DNA from: Duganella guangzhouensis
GTDB taxonomy: Bacteria; Pseudomonadota; Gammaproteobacteria; Burkholderiales; Burkholderiaceae_D
DNA length: 64,000 nt
Direction of reading: 5' to 3'
Assembly (NCBI RefSeq): GCF_009674535.1
Contig: NZ_WKJK01000022.1
Location: forward strand, 38,566 to 102,565
Below the pieces are notes generated by a model, which worked only from the letters and a program-made list of their open reading frames with translations, was not told the origin of the DNA and did not search any database. The position numbers and the translations under genes were made by a program. Below are positions 34,857 through 45,200 of this stretch, piece after piece. Numbering within the stretch: the stretch's first letter is position 1; every line of letters starts with the position of its first letter.

Positions 34857-37414
34857 ACGCGCCCGGCGTCCTTGTGCATGGTCAGCAGCCGCGCCTCCAA
34901 CTGCTTCAACTCGGTGATGTTGATGAAGGTGACCACCACGCCGTCGATCACGTTATCCACCGTGCGGTAGGGCCGGATGCGCATGGTGTACCAGCCGCCG
35001 CTGCGGGTCTCGATCTGCTTTTCGCAAAATACCAGCGTGCGCAGCACGTGCTGAGCGTCTTCCTCCAGATCCGTATACAGCAGGTCGTTGACGATGTCGC
35101 TCAGCGGCCGATTGACGTCGCTCGGTATCAGCTTGTAGATCTGCGTGGTCTGGTCGGTGAAACGACGGATGCGCAGTTCGCTGTCGAGGAAGATGGTGGC
35201 GACGTCGGTGCTGTTGAGCAGATTCTTCATATCGCCATTAACCAGCGACAGGTCATCCACCTTGGATTGCAGCTCGGCGTTGACGGTGTACAGCTCCTCG
35301 TTCAGCGACTGCATCTCTTCCTTGGAGGTGGTCAGCTCCTCATTGGTGGACTGCAGTTCCTCATTGGTAGATTGCAGTTCCTCGTTGGAGGACTTGAGTT
35401 CCTCGCGCGACGCCTGCATCTCATCCCGCACCGCCTGAATCTCCAGCCGCGACTGCGCCAGCTGCTGCTCCAGCTCCAGCACATAGGGATTGGTGGAGCG
35501 GGTGCGGCGCTTCTTCGGCGGCAGCGGCACGCTGGAAAAGGTCAGCAACACGGTGCCGGGCAACGGACCGTTTTCCGGCATCGCTTCCGCTGTCAGGTCC
35601 AAGGCCTGCGAGGGCTTGCCGGTTTCGTCGCGCTGTATCAGCCCGCGCACCGCGATCACGCCCGGCTCCTGGGTGGCGCGCTTGAGCAGTTCCGCCATCT
35701 CGTGGCGCAAGCCATCTCGCGCCATGGCGTGGATATTCCAATTGGCCTTGCCCGCCGCCGGTTCCAGATAGGCGCCGGTGCGGCCGTGGATGTAGAGGAT
35801 GTCACCATGGGTGTTCAACAGCACAGCCGCAGGCGCATGCTTTTTGAGCAGTTGCTGCTCAACCTGGATTTGAAGATTGCCGTTCATGGATGGATTGACA
35901 GGTTCATTGACAGTGGGGGCCGACAAGCTGCTCACGCGCGTCGGGAAATAGTTGGCCACGCGGTGAATGGACGCATCCAGGCGGCGGTAGATGCGGCCGG
36001 CGCCAGCCATCGGAATGAATAGCTCATTGAAATGGCCGGGCGTATCGGCACTGCCCAGCATCAGCAGGCCGCCGGTGCGCAGCGCGTAGTGGAACAACGG
36101 AATCAACTGTTCCTGCAGCTTGGACGTGAAATAGATCAGCAGATTGCGGCAGCACAGAATATCCAGCTTGGTGAACGGCGGATCGGAAATCACGTTCTGA
36201 CGCGCGAAAATGATGGAGTTGCGCACGTCCTTGCGGATCCGGTAACCACCTCGCTCGGCCGGCATGAAATAACGCTGCAGCAGGTCGGGCGACACATCGG
36301 CCTCGATATCGGTATCGAACACGCCCTGGCGCGCCCTGTCCACCGCATCCTCATCGAGATCGGTGGCGAAGATCTGCAGCGTGTAGCGCGCCGTCGGCCG
36401 CAACCGCTCCAGCACCTCGTTGAAGGCGATCGCCAGCGAGTAGGCTTCCTCGCCGGTCGAACAGGCCGAGACCCAGGCCTTGAAAGACGCGCCTTCCGGA
36501 TGCTCGCCGATCAGCTGCGGCAGCGCGGTGCTCATCAGGTAATCCCACACCTTGGGATCGCGGAAAAAATTGGTCACGCCGATCAGCAGCTCCTTGAACA
36601 GCAGCTCCACCTCGGCCGGATTGACGCGCAAGAATTTGACGTAATCGGTCAGCGTGGCGCACTGGCGCAGCTTCATGCGGCGGTCGATGCGGCGCAGCAC
36701 GGTGCTCAGTTTGTAGTCGGAGAAGTTGGCGCCGGTCTGCTTGAGCAGCAACTGGAACAGCTGCTGCAAACCGTCGCGCTGTATCATCGCCTGCTCTGGC
36801 AAGCCGCATTCCTGGGTGCTCCACCATTCCGCGATGTGGCTCGCCATCTGGCCCGGCAGTTCAATGATGTCTACCGCGCGCGCGCTGATGGCGCTGGCCG
36901 GCATCGGGTCGAACCGCGCCGACGACGGCAACTGCGCCATGGTCAGGCCACCGCTCTCGCGGATCAGCTTCAAGCCCAGCGTGCCGTCCGCGCCCATGCC
37001 GGAAAACAGAATCCCGACCGCCACATCGCAACTATGCTCGGCCAGCGAGCGGAAAAAAATATCGATCGGCAGATGATGGCCGCGCCGCGCCGCCGCAGGA
37101 CGCAGCACGAAGTGATAATGCTCGACAGTGAGATCGGAATTGGGCGGGATGACGTAGACGTGATTGGCCAGCACCGGCATGCCATCCTCGATCTCGCACA
37201 CCTTCATGCTGGTCATGCGCTGCAGCAGTTCGGGCAGCATGCATTTGTGCAGCGGGTCCAGATGCTGCACCACCACGTAAGCGAAACCGCTGTGCGGCGA
37301 AACGCTGACGAGGAATTCACAGATCGGATCAAGCCCGCCCGCAGAAGCGCCGATGCCCACGATGGGCATCAGCGTTGCAGCAGCGGGAGTGGCAAGAGCA
37401 CTTTTCTTGGTCAT
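34853..37414 (-). CDS. CheB-CheR fusion protein with coiled coil and PAS
   Basis: An 853-residue multidomain protein. Residues 15-195 are a CheB methylesterase domain, with active-site Ser24 in GIGASAGGLDP, His in VVQHLDPLH and Asp in SGMGADGTLG. Residues 210-475 are a CheR SAM-dependent methyltransferase domain (ACSTGEEAYSLAIAF, CRNLLIYF). Residues 645-730 are a long coiled coil with the repeated SNEELQSTNEELQ motif. Residues 730-850 are a PAS domain. CheB-CheR fusions reset receptor-like proteins, but here no receptor is adjacent. The PAS kinase gene overlaps the end. The promoter region carries a palindromic operator candidate. Confidence 0.93.
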   Translation of the reverse strand: MTKKSALATPAAATLMPIVGIGASAGGLDPICEFLVSVSPHSGFAYVVVQHLDPLHKCMLPELLQRMTSMKVCEIEDGMPVLANHVYVIPPNSDLTVEHYHFVLRPAAARRGHHLPIDIFFRSLAEHSCDVAVGILFSGMGADGTLGLKLIRESGGLTMAQLPSSARFDPMPASAISARAVDIIELPGQMASHIAEWWSTQECGLPEQAMIQRDGLQQLFQLLLKQTGANFSDYKLSTVLRRIDRRMKLRQCATLTDYVKFLRVNPAEVELLFKELLIGVTNFFRDPKVWDYLMSTALPQLIGEHPEGASFKAWVSACSTGEEAYSLAIAFNEVLERLRPTARYTLQIFATDLDEDAVDRARQGVFDTDIEADVSPDLLQRYFMPAERGGYRIRKDVRNSIIFARQNVISDPPFTKLDILCCRNLLIYFTSKLQEQLIPLFHYALRTGGLLMLGSADTPGHFNELFIPMAGAGRIYRRLDASIHRVANYFPTRVSSLSAPTVNEPVNPSMNGNLQIQVEQQLLKKHAPAAVLLNTHGDILYIHGRTGAYLEPAAGKANWNIHAMARDGLRHEMAELLKRATQEPGVIAVRGLIQRDETGKPSQALDLTAEAMPENGPLPGTVLLTFSSVPLPPKKRRTRSTNPYVLELEQQLAQSRLEIQAVRDEMQASREELKSSNEELQSTNEELQSTNEELTTSKEEMQSLNEELYTVNAELQSKVDDLSLVNGDMKNLLNSTDVATIFLDSELRIRRFTDQTTQIYKLIPSDVNRPLSDIVNDLLYTDLEEDAQHVLRTLVFCEKQIETRSGGWYTMRIRPYRTVDNVIDGVVVTFINITELKQLEARLLTMHKDAGRV

Positions 37415-37426
37415 CGAGGCGTGTCG

Positions 37427-37462
37427 TTATGTACATTATGTACATAATGCCAGATGATTATA
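37427..37462 (-). promoter_or_regulatory. Promoter and operator of the CheB/CheR-kinase operon
   Basis: On the minus strand there is a perfect -10 TATAAT (37462-37457). The predicted start falls near 37450, inside the 16-bp perfect palindrome CATTATGTACATAATG (37434-37449). A further TTATGTACAT half-site lies at 37427-37436, overlapping it. An operator over the start site suggests a repressor, not identified here. Confidence 0.6.
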
Positions 37463-37486
37463 CAGCATGGCTCGCGCCGTAAAATA

Positions 37487-38920
37487 CTACTCCTGCGGCG
37501 CGTGCCAGCCGCCGCCCAGCGCCTGGATCAGGGCGATGGCGGTGGTCTGGCGGTCGGCCTGGGCCTGCACCAGCGAGCGGCGCGCGGTCAGCGCGGTCTG
37601 CTGCGCCGTCACCACGTCGCTGTAGCTCACCTGGCCGGCGCGGTAACGGTTCAGCAGCTGCACCTCGACCTGGTCGGCGGCTTCCGACGCGGCCTTGCGC
37701 AAGTCCTGCTGCTGCGCCAGCGCGCGGGTCGCGGTCAGTTGGTCCTCAACCGCGGCAAACGCGGTCAGCACGGTCTGGCGATAGGTGGCGATGGCCTGAT
37801 CGCGCGCCGCCTCGGCACCCTGCACCTTGGCCTTGGTGGCGCCGGCGTCGAACAGCGTCTGCGCCGCCGTCAGGCCCAGCGACCACAGATTGTTGGAGGC
37901 GTTGAACAAGCCGCCGGTGGCGGCCGCGCCATAGCCATAGGAGCCGGTCAGGCTCAGGCTCGGGAAGTAGGCGCTGCGGGCGATGCCGATACTTTCGTTG
38001 GCGGCGGCCACGCGGCGCTCGGCGGCGGCGATGTCGGGACGGCGCTGCAGCAGCGTCGATGGCACGCCGGTCGGAATGTCCGGCACGGTGATCTTCCACT
38101 CGGCCGCCGGCAGCGTGAAGTCGCCGGCCGGCTTGCCCAGCAGGACCGCGATCGCATGCTCATAGGTGGCGCGGGTGCGCACCAGCGTGATCTGGTCGAT
38201 GCGGGCGCTGGCCAGCTGGGTCTGCGCCTGCAGCAGGTCGGACTTGGCGGCGATGCCGGCGTCAAAGCGGTTCTGGGTGATCTGCAGCACCCGCGCATAG
38301 CCGTCGACGGTGGCGTCGAGGATGGCTTTTTCGGCGTCGGCCTGGCGCAGCGAGAAGTAGTTGGTGGCCAGTTCGCCCTGCGCCGACAGGCGCGCGGCGG
38401 CCAGGTCGGCGGCGCTGGCCTGCAGCGCCGCGTTGGCGTTGCCGACGCCGGCGCGCAGCTTGCCCCACAGGTCCGGCTCCCAACTGGCGCCGATGTTGGC
38501 GCGATAGGCGTTGGTGGTGGCGGTATTGCCGCCACCGCCGGAGCGGGTGCCGCTGCCGTTCAGGTCCACGGTCGGGAACAGCGTGGCGCGCTGCTCGGCC
38601 ACGGTGGCGCGTGCTTCGGCATAGGCGGCGGCGTAGGCCGCCACGTTCTGGTTATTCACCTCGATGCTGTCGGCCATCTGGTTCAGGATCGGATCACCGA
38701 ACAGCTGCCACCACGGGCCGCGTTCCAGCGTATCGGCCGGCGTCGCCGCGGTCCAGCCGGCGGCGGTTTTGTCGGCGTCGTTCAGCGCTTCCTTGTAGGC
38801 CGATGGCGCCGGCGCGTCCGGCACCTTATAAGTCGGCGTGACCGAGCAGCCGGCCAGCAACGCGGCAGCTACGGCCAGCGCGATCGGTTGATGACGTAAA
38901 GAGAATGCGTATTTGCTCAT
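37487..38920 (-). CDS. Outer-membrane efflux lipoprotein, NodT/OprM family
   Basis: A 477-residue TolC-like channel lipoprotein. The signal peptide ends in the lipobox LAGCSVTPTYKVP, so the mature protein starts at a lipid-modified cysteine (about residue 25). The repeated OEP domains are visible in two halves (QVELGTN-like segments around ATYEHAIAVLLGKPAGDFTLP and VPSTLLQRRPDIAAAERRVAAANESIGIARS). It is the exit duct of the RND pump, and its gene overlaps the second permease gene by 4 bases. Confidence 0.93.
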   Translation of the reverse strand: MSKYAFSLRHQPIALAVAAALLAGCSVTPTYKVPDAPAPSAYKEALNDADKTAAGWTAATPADTLERGPWWQLFGDPILNQMADSIEVNNQNVAAYAAAYAEARATVAEQRATLFPTVDLNGSGTRSGGGGNTATTNAYRANIGASWEPDLWGKLRAGVGNANAALQASAADLAAARLSAQGELATNYFSLRQADAEKAILDATVDGYARVLQITQNRFDAGIAAKSDLLQAQTQLASARIDQITLVRTRATYEHAIAVLLGKPAGDFTLPAAEWKITVPDIPTGVPSTLLQRRPDIAAAERRVAAANESIGIARSAYFPSLSLTGSYGYGAAATGGLFNASNNLWSLGLTAAQTLFDAGATKAKVQGAEAARDQAIATYRQTVLTAFAAVEDQLTATRALAQQQDLRKAASEAADQVEVQLLNRYRAGQVSYSDVVTAQQTALTARRSLVQAQADRQTTAIALIQALGGGWHAPQE

Positions 38921-41900
38921 GGTGTAATCGGCGACTCGTCGCTATGAATGCGGCTCAGTTGTTGTTCGGACGGGCTGCGGCGACGCAGCTTGTCCATCAG
39001 GATGTAGACCACGGGCGTCGTCAGCAGCGTCAGCATCTGGCTGGCGATCAGGCCACCGATGATGGCCACGCCCAGCGGCTGACGCAGCTCCGAGCCTTCG
39101 CCGAAACCGATCGCCAGCGGCAGCGCGCCCAAGGCGGCGGCCACGGTGGTCATCAGGATCGGACGGAAACGCAGCAGACAGGCTTCGCGCACCGCTTCCA
39201 TCGGCGTCAGCCCGCGCGCGCGCTCGGCTTCCAGCGCGAAGTCGATGATCAGGATGGCGTTCTTCTTGACGATACCGATCAGCAGGAAGATGCCGATCAG
39301 CGCAATCGTCGAGAACTCCATCTTGAACACCAGCAGCGCCAATACCGCGCCGACGCCGGCCGACGGCAGCGTGGTCAGCACCGTCACCGGGTGCACCAGG
39401 CTTTCGTACAGGATGCCCAGCACGATGTAGATCACCACGATGGCGGCCAGGATCAGCAGCGGCAGCGACTTGTTGCTGTCCTGCGCCGCCTTGGCGGAAC
39501 CGGCAAAGCTGCCGCGCACATTGTTCGGCATGGCGATTTCCGCTTCCGCCTCGGCGATTTCGGCCGCCGCAGAGGACAGGCTGTAGCCATCGGCCAGGTT
39601 GAAGGCGATGGTGGTGGCCAGTTCGCCATCCTGGTGGTTGATCGAAGTGGCGGCCGACGATTCGGCAAAGCTGGCCATCGCCGACAACGGCACCATGGTG
39701 GTGGCCGAGGTGCTCAGCGAGGAACCGGACGAGGCATCCCTCACCGCCGGTGCGGCCACATTGGCGGCGGTGGCAGTGCTGGTGCTCGAACTGGAGCTGG
39801 TGCTGCTGGTCGTGCTGCTGGTGCTCGCGGTCTGCGCCCCGGTCGGGTTGGCGGCGGTTGGCGACGGCAGCCCGGTCGACGGCACATAAACATCGCCCAG
39901 CGCATTCGGGCTCTTGGCGAATTCGCGCGGCACTTCCATGATGACGTGGTACTGATTCAGCTCATCGTAGATGGTCGCCACCTGACGCTGGCCGAAGCTG
40001 TTGTACAGCGCATTGTCGATATCCTTGGTCGACACGCCCAAGCGCGAAGCGCTGTCCTTGTCGATGGTGACGAAGGTCTCGACGCCATTGTCGGCCTGGT
40101 CGGAATCGACGTCGGTCATCGATTTCTTGGTCTTCATCTGCTCCGCCAGACGCGACGCCCACTTCTTCAAGTCGGCCACGTTATCGGACTTCAGCGTGTA
40201 CTGATTGTTGGCGTTGGCCGAACGGCCGCCGGCACGCAAATCCTGCACGGGACTGAGGAACAGGCTGACGCCGGTCACCTTGGCCAGTTTTGGACGCAGC
40301 CGGTTGATCACCGCCTGCCCCGCTACCGTGCGCTGGTTGGCCGGCTTCAGGTTGACGAACATGAAGCCACCGCCGGCACGACGGCCGCCGGTAAAGCCGA
40401 CCACCGTGTCCACCGCCGGATCATCCTTGATGATGTTGACCAGCTGGCGCAATTTGTCCTGCATGGCCTGGAAGGAAATCGACTGGTCGGCGCGGATGCC
40501 GCCATTGATCTGGCCCGTGTCCTGCTGCGGGAAGCCGCCTTTCGGGATCGCCGCGAACAGGTAGAAGTTCAGGCCCACCACGAATATCAGGCTAAGCATC
40601 ACCAGCCACACGCTGTGCAGCGCCCAGTCCAGCGCGTGCTCATAGCCTTTGAGGATGACGTCGAATCCGCGCTCGAAGAAGCGCGCGATGCGGCCCTGCG
40701 GCTTGGTCTCGTGACCGTCCGGCGACAGCAGCCAGGCGCACATCATCGGCGTGGTGGTCAGCGAAATCACCAGCGAAATCATCACCGCCGCCGACAGCGT
40801 GACGGCGAATTCCTTGAACAGCGCGCCAAACTGGCCGCCCATGAACAGCAATGGAATGAACACCGCGATCAGCGACAGCGAAATCGACAGCACCGTGAAG
40901 CCCACCTCGCGCGCGCCCAGCAGCGCCGCCTTGAAGCGGTCCATGCCGGCCTCGATGTGGCGGGTGGTATTTTCCAGCACCACGATGGCGTCGTCGACCA
41001 CGAAGCCGGTGGCCACGGTCAGTGCCATCAGCGACAGGTTGTTCAAGCTGAAGCCCAGCAGATACATCACGCCGAAGGTGCCCAGCAGCGAAACGATGGT
41101 GGCCACGGTCGGCACAATGGTGGCGCGCACATTACGCAGGAACACGCTCACCACCAGCACCACCAGCAGGATCGAGATAATCAGCGTGATCTCGATTTCA
41201 TGCAGCGACGAGCGGATCGAGTTGGTGCTATCGCTGGCCACCTGGATCTTGACGTCCGGCGGCAACTGCGCCTGCAGCATCGGCAGCTGGGCGCGTACGC
41301 TGTCCACCGTCTCGATGACGTTGGCGCCGGCCTGCGCGCGCAGAATCACGATGATGGCCGGCTTGCCGTTGAACAGACCGAGGTTGTTCTGGTCTTCGAC
41401 GCCATCCACCACCTGCGCCACGTCCTGCAAGCGGATCGGCACACTGTTGCGGAAGCCGACGATCAGCTGGCGGTAGTCGGCGGCGCTGCGGCCGCCGATG
41501 GCGTTGGCCGACTCGGTATAGATTTGCAGCCGCTGGCCATGGCCCTGCAGCGCGCCGCGCGGCCGATTGGCATTGGTGGCCTGGATGGCGGCGCGCACGT
41601 CCTCCATCGACAAGCCCTGCTGGTTCAACGCGTACGGATTCAGCTCCACCCGCACCGCCGGCAGAGAGCTGCCGCCCAGTTCCACGTCACCGACACCGGT
41701 CACCTGCGACAGGCGTTGCAGCACGATGTTGGAGACTTCGTCGTAAATCTGGCCCGGGGTGCGGGTTGGTGATGTCAGCGCCAGGATGATGGCCGGCGCA
41801 CCCGAGGTATTAGCCTTGCGGTAGGTCGGATTGCTCTTCAACGTGGCCGGCAGGTCGACGCGGCTGGCGTTGATCGCCGCCTGCACCTCGCGCGCCACCG

Positions 41901-42207
41901 AATCCACATTGCGGTTCAAATCGAACTGCAGGATCACGTTGGCCGAGCCATTGCTGGACTGCGAGGTCATCTCGTTGACGCCGGCGATGGTGCCGAGGTG
42001 GCGCTCCAGCGGCGTGGCGACACTGGTGGCCATGGTCTCCGGACTGGCGCCCGGCAGCGAGGCGCTCACCGAGATGATCGGGAAGTCCACCTGCGGCAGC
42101 GGCGCCACCGGCAGCGCGAAGAAGGCGCCGATGCCGGCCAGCGCCACGCCCACCGTCAGCAGCACGGTGGCGATGGGACGCTTGACGAATGGCGAGGACA
42201 GGTTCAC
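38917..42207 (-). CDS. mdtC: RND efflux permease, MdtC-like, with Ser/Thr-rich insert
   Basis: A 1096-residue inner-membrane proton-driven RND transporter with 12 hydrophobic segments and two large periplasmic loops. The N-terminus (MNLSSPFVKRPIATVLLTVG) and the conserved GFVVDDAIVVLENTTRHIE motif with the proton-relay Asp pair match MdtC/HAE1 family members. It is about 60 residues longer than usual. The extra part is a low-complexity stretch at about 770-835, rich in Ser, Thr and Ala, located in the periplasmic loop that precedes the VPLSAMASF segment. MdtB/MdtC-type permeases form a mixed trimer, and both genes are adjacent here. Confidence 0.92.
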   Translation of the reverse strand: MNLSSPFVKRPIATVLLTVGVALAGIGAFFALPVAPLPQVDFPIISVSASLPGASPETMATSVATPLERHLGTIAGVNEMTSQSSNGSANVILQFDLNRNVDSVAREVQAAINASRVDLPATLKSNPTYRKANTSGAPAIILALTSPTRTPGQIYDEVSNIVLQRLSQVTGVGDVELGGSSLPAVRVELNPYALNQQGLSMEDVRAAIQATNANRPRGALQGHGQRLQIYTESANAIGGRSAADYRQLIVGFRNSVPIRLQDVAQVVDGVEDQNNLGLFNGKPAIIVILRAQAGANVIETVDSVRAQLPMLQAQLPPDVKIQVASDSTNSIRSSLHEIEITLIISILLVVLVVSVFLRNVRATIVPTVATIVSLLGTFGVMYLLGFSLNNLSLMALTVATGFVVDDAIVVLENTTRHIEAGMDRFKAALLGAREVGFTVLSISLSLIAVFIPLLFMGGQFGALFKEFAVTLSAAVMISLVISLTTTPMMCAWLLSPDGHETKPQGRIARFFERGFDVILKGYEHALDWALHSVWLVMLSLIFVVGLNFYLFAAIPKGGFPQQDTGQINGGIRADQSISFQAMQDKLRQLVNIIKDDPAVDTVVGFTGGRRAGGGFMFVNLKPANQRTVAGQAVINRLRPKLAKVTGVSLFLSPVQDLRAGGRSANANNQYTLKSDNVADLKKWASRLAEQMKTKKSMTDVDSDQADNGVETFVTIDKDSASRLGVSTKDIDNALYNSFGQRQVATIYDELNQYHVIMEVPREFAKSPNALGDVYVPSTGLPSPTAANPTGAQTASTSSTTSSTSSSSSTSTATAANVAAPAVRDASSGSSLSTSATTMVPLSAMASFAESSAATSINHQDGELATTIAFNLADGYSLSSAAAEIAEAEAEIAMPNNVRGSFAGSAKAAQDSNKSLPLLILAAIVVIYIVLGILYESLVHPVTVLTTLPSAGVGAVLALLVFKMEFSTIALIGIFLLIGIVKKNAILIIDFALEAERARGLTPMEAVREACLLRFRPILMTTVAAALGALPLAIGFGEGSELRQPLGVAIIGGLIASQMLTLLTTPVVYILMDKLRRRSPSEQQLSRIHSDESPITP

Positions 42208-45200
42208 AGCGCACCACCCTCAGGTTGCGGCGCCGGCTTGCGATCCGGCTTGCCGCGGAAGCGGCGCGCCAGGTTATCGAAGCCGAGGTAGATCACCGGC
42301 GTGGTGAACAGCGTCAGCAACTGGCTCAGGATCAGGCCACCGAAGATGGCCAGGCCCAGTGGACGGCGCAACTCGGCGCCCTCACCCCAGCCGAACATCA
42401 GCGGCACGGCGGCAAACAGCGCGGCCAGCGTCGTCATCAGAATCGGACGGAAGCGCAGCAGCGCGGCCTGGTGGATGGCGTCACGCGGCGACTTGCCTTC
42501 GTCACGTTCGGCCTCGATCGCGAAGTCGATCATCATGATGGCGTTCTTCTTGACGATACCGATCAGCAGAATAATGCCGATGATGCCGATCACGCCCAGA
42601 TCCTGCCCCGAGACCAGCAGTGCCAGCAAGGCGCCGACGCCGGCCGACGGCAGCGTCGACAGAATGGTCAGCGGATGGATATAGCTCTCATACAGCACGC
42701 CCAGCACGATGTAAACGCAGATCACGGCGGCCAGGATCAGCCACAGTTGATTCGACAGCGAGTTCTGATACGCGCCGGACGCGCCCAGGAAGGTCATGGT
42801 CGCCGAGGCCGGGAAGTGAATCTCGGCGGCGGCTTCCTTGATGCTGTCCACCGCCGTGCCCAGCGAAACGCCAGGCGCGGTGTCGAAGCCCAGCGTGGTG
42901 GCCGGATACTGCGCCACGTGGGTCACCTGCAGCGGCGCCGGACGCTCGCTGATGGTGGCCACCGCCGACAGCGGCGTGGCTTTGCCGGAGCCGGTCTTCA
43001 GCTGCAGGTTGCCCAGTTCGGACGGCGTGGTGACGTCGTCGCGGCGCGCCTCCAGAATCACGCGATACTGATTGGTCTCGGTGAAGATGGTGGAGACGAT
43101 ACGCTGGCCGAAGGCGCTGTACAGCGCGTCGTCGATGGCGGCGGCGGTCACCGACAGCCGCGACGCGGTGTCGCGGTCGACGCTGATGTAGGCGGCGTTG
43201 GCGCTGGCGCCCACGTCCGACACCACATTGCGCACTTCCTTCTTGGTGCGCATCTGGTTGGCCAGCTTGGTGGCCCACTCGTTGACGGTGGCGTTGTCGG
43301 CACCCTCGATCGATACGCGGAACTGGGTCGGGCCGGTTTCGGCGTCGATGGTCAAGTCCTGGGTCGGCTGCAGGTACAGCGTCAGGCCAGGAATCTGCGC
43401 CACACGCGCGCGCAGCCGGTCCATGGTCTCTTGCTGGCTGGTGGTGCGCTTGTGTTTCAGATTGATCAGCATGCTGCCGGTGTGCAGCATGGTGTTGTTG
43501 GCCGCGTCCACGCCCACCACGGAGCTGAGGTTTTCCACGTCCGGATCTTCCAGCACCGCCTTGGCGGCCTGCTGCTGCAGCGCCGCCATCTTGTCGTACG
43601 AAACCGCCTTGCTGGTTTCAACCCGTGCTTGCAGCTGGCCGGTGTCCTGGGTCGGGAACAGCCCTTTTGGAATCACCACGTACAGCAGTACGGTCAGCAG
43701 CAGCGTGCCCAGTGCCACCAGCAGCGTCAGGCCGCTGTGGCGGATCACCCAGGTCAGCGCCTTGTCGTAATGACCGATCACCCAGTCGAAGAACTGCTGG
43801 AAGCGGCGCGCAAAGCGCGACTGATGCTCCTCGGCGTGGCTCTTCAGCCAACGCGCCGACATCATCGGCACCAGCGTCAGCGAAACCACGGCGGAAATCA
43901 GAATCGTGATCGCCAGCGAAATCGCGAACTCGCGGAACAGCCGGCCCACCACGTCGCCCATGAACAGCAGCGGAATCAGCACCGCGATCAGCGACACCGT
44001 CAGCGAGATGATGGTGAAGCCGATCTGCTTGGCGCCCTTGAGCGCGGCGGCCATCGGCGTTTCGCCCTCTTCGATATAACGGGCGATGTTCTCGATCATG
44101 ACGATGGCGTCATCGACCACGAAGCCGGTGGCGATGGTCAGCGCCATCAGCGACAGGTTGTTCAGGCTATAGCCCAGCAAATACATCACGCCGCAGGTAC
44201 CGATCAGCGAGATCGGTACCGACAGGCTGGCGATGATGGTGGCGCGCAGGCTATGCAGGAAGGCGAAGATCACCAGCACCACCAGCACCACGGCCAGTAC
44301 CAGCTCCATCTCCACGTGTTCCACCGAGGCGCGGATGCCGGTGGTGCGATCGCTCAGCACTTCCAGGTGCATCGCGGCCGGCAGGCTGGCCTGCAGCTCG
44401 GGCAGGCGCTGCTTGATGGCGTCGACGGTGGCGATCACGTTGGCGCCAGGCTGGCGCTGCACGTTGAGAATGATGGCCGGCTTGGTGCCGGACCAGGCGC
44501 CCAGCTCCACGTTTTCGGCGCTATCCACCACGCTGGCGACGTCGGTCAGGCGCACCGGGGCGCCGTTTTTGTAGGCCAGGATCAGCTGCTTGTAATCCTT
44601 GGCGGTCACCAGCTGGTCGTTGGCGTTGATGGTGTAGGCGCGTGTCGGGCCGTCGAAGCTGCCCTTGGCGGCGTTGGCGTTGGCGGCGGTGATCGCGGTA
44701 CGCAGCGTATCCAGCCCCAGGCCATACGACGCCAGCGCGTTGATATTGGCCTGGATGCGCACCGCCGGCCGCTGGCCGCCGCTGAGCGTGACCAGGCCGA
44801 CGCCGGACACCTGGCTCATTTTCAGTGCCAGCCGGGTGTTGGCGATGTTCTGCACTTCGGTCAGCGGCATCGAGTCCGAGGTGATCGCCAGCGTCAGCAC
44901 CGGCGCGTCGGCCGGGTTGACCTTGGCGTACACCGGCGGCGCCGGCAAGTCGGTCGGCAGCAGCGAGGAGCCGGCGTTGATCGCGGCTTGCACTTCCTGC
45001 TCGGCCACGTCCAGCGACTGGCCCAGCGCGAACTGCAGCGTGATGATGGAGACCCCGGAAGCGCTGGTGGAACTCATGCGCGACAGGCCGGCCATGGCGC
45101 CGAACTGGCGCTCCAGCGGCGCGGTCACGGTCTGCGCCATCACTTCCGGGCTACCGCCCGGATACAGGGTCTGGACCTGAATGGTGGGGAAGTCGACCTG

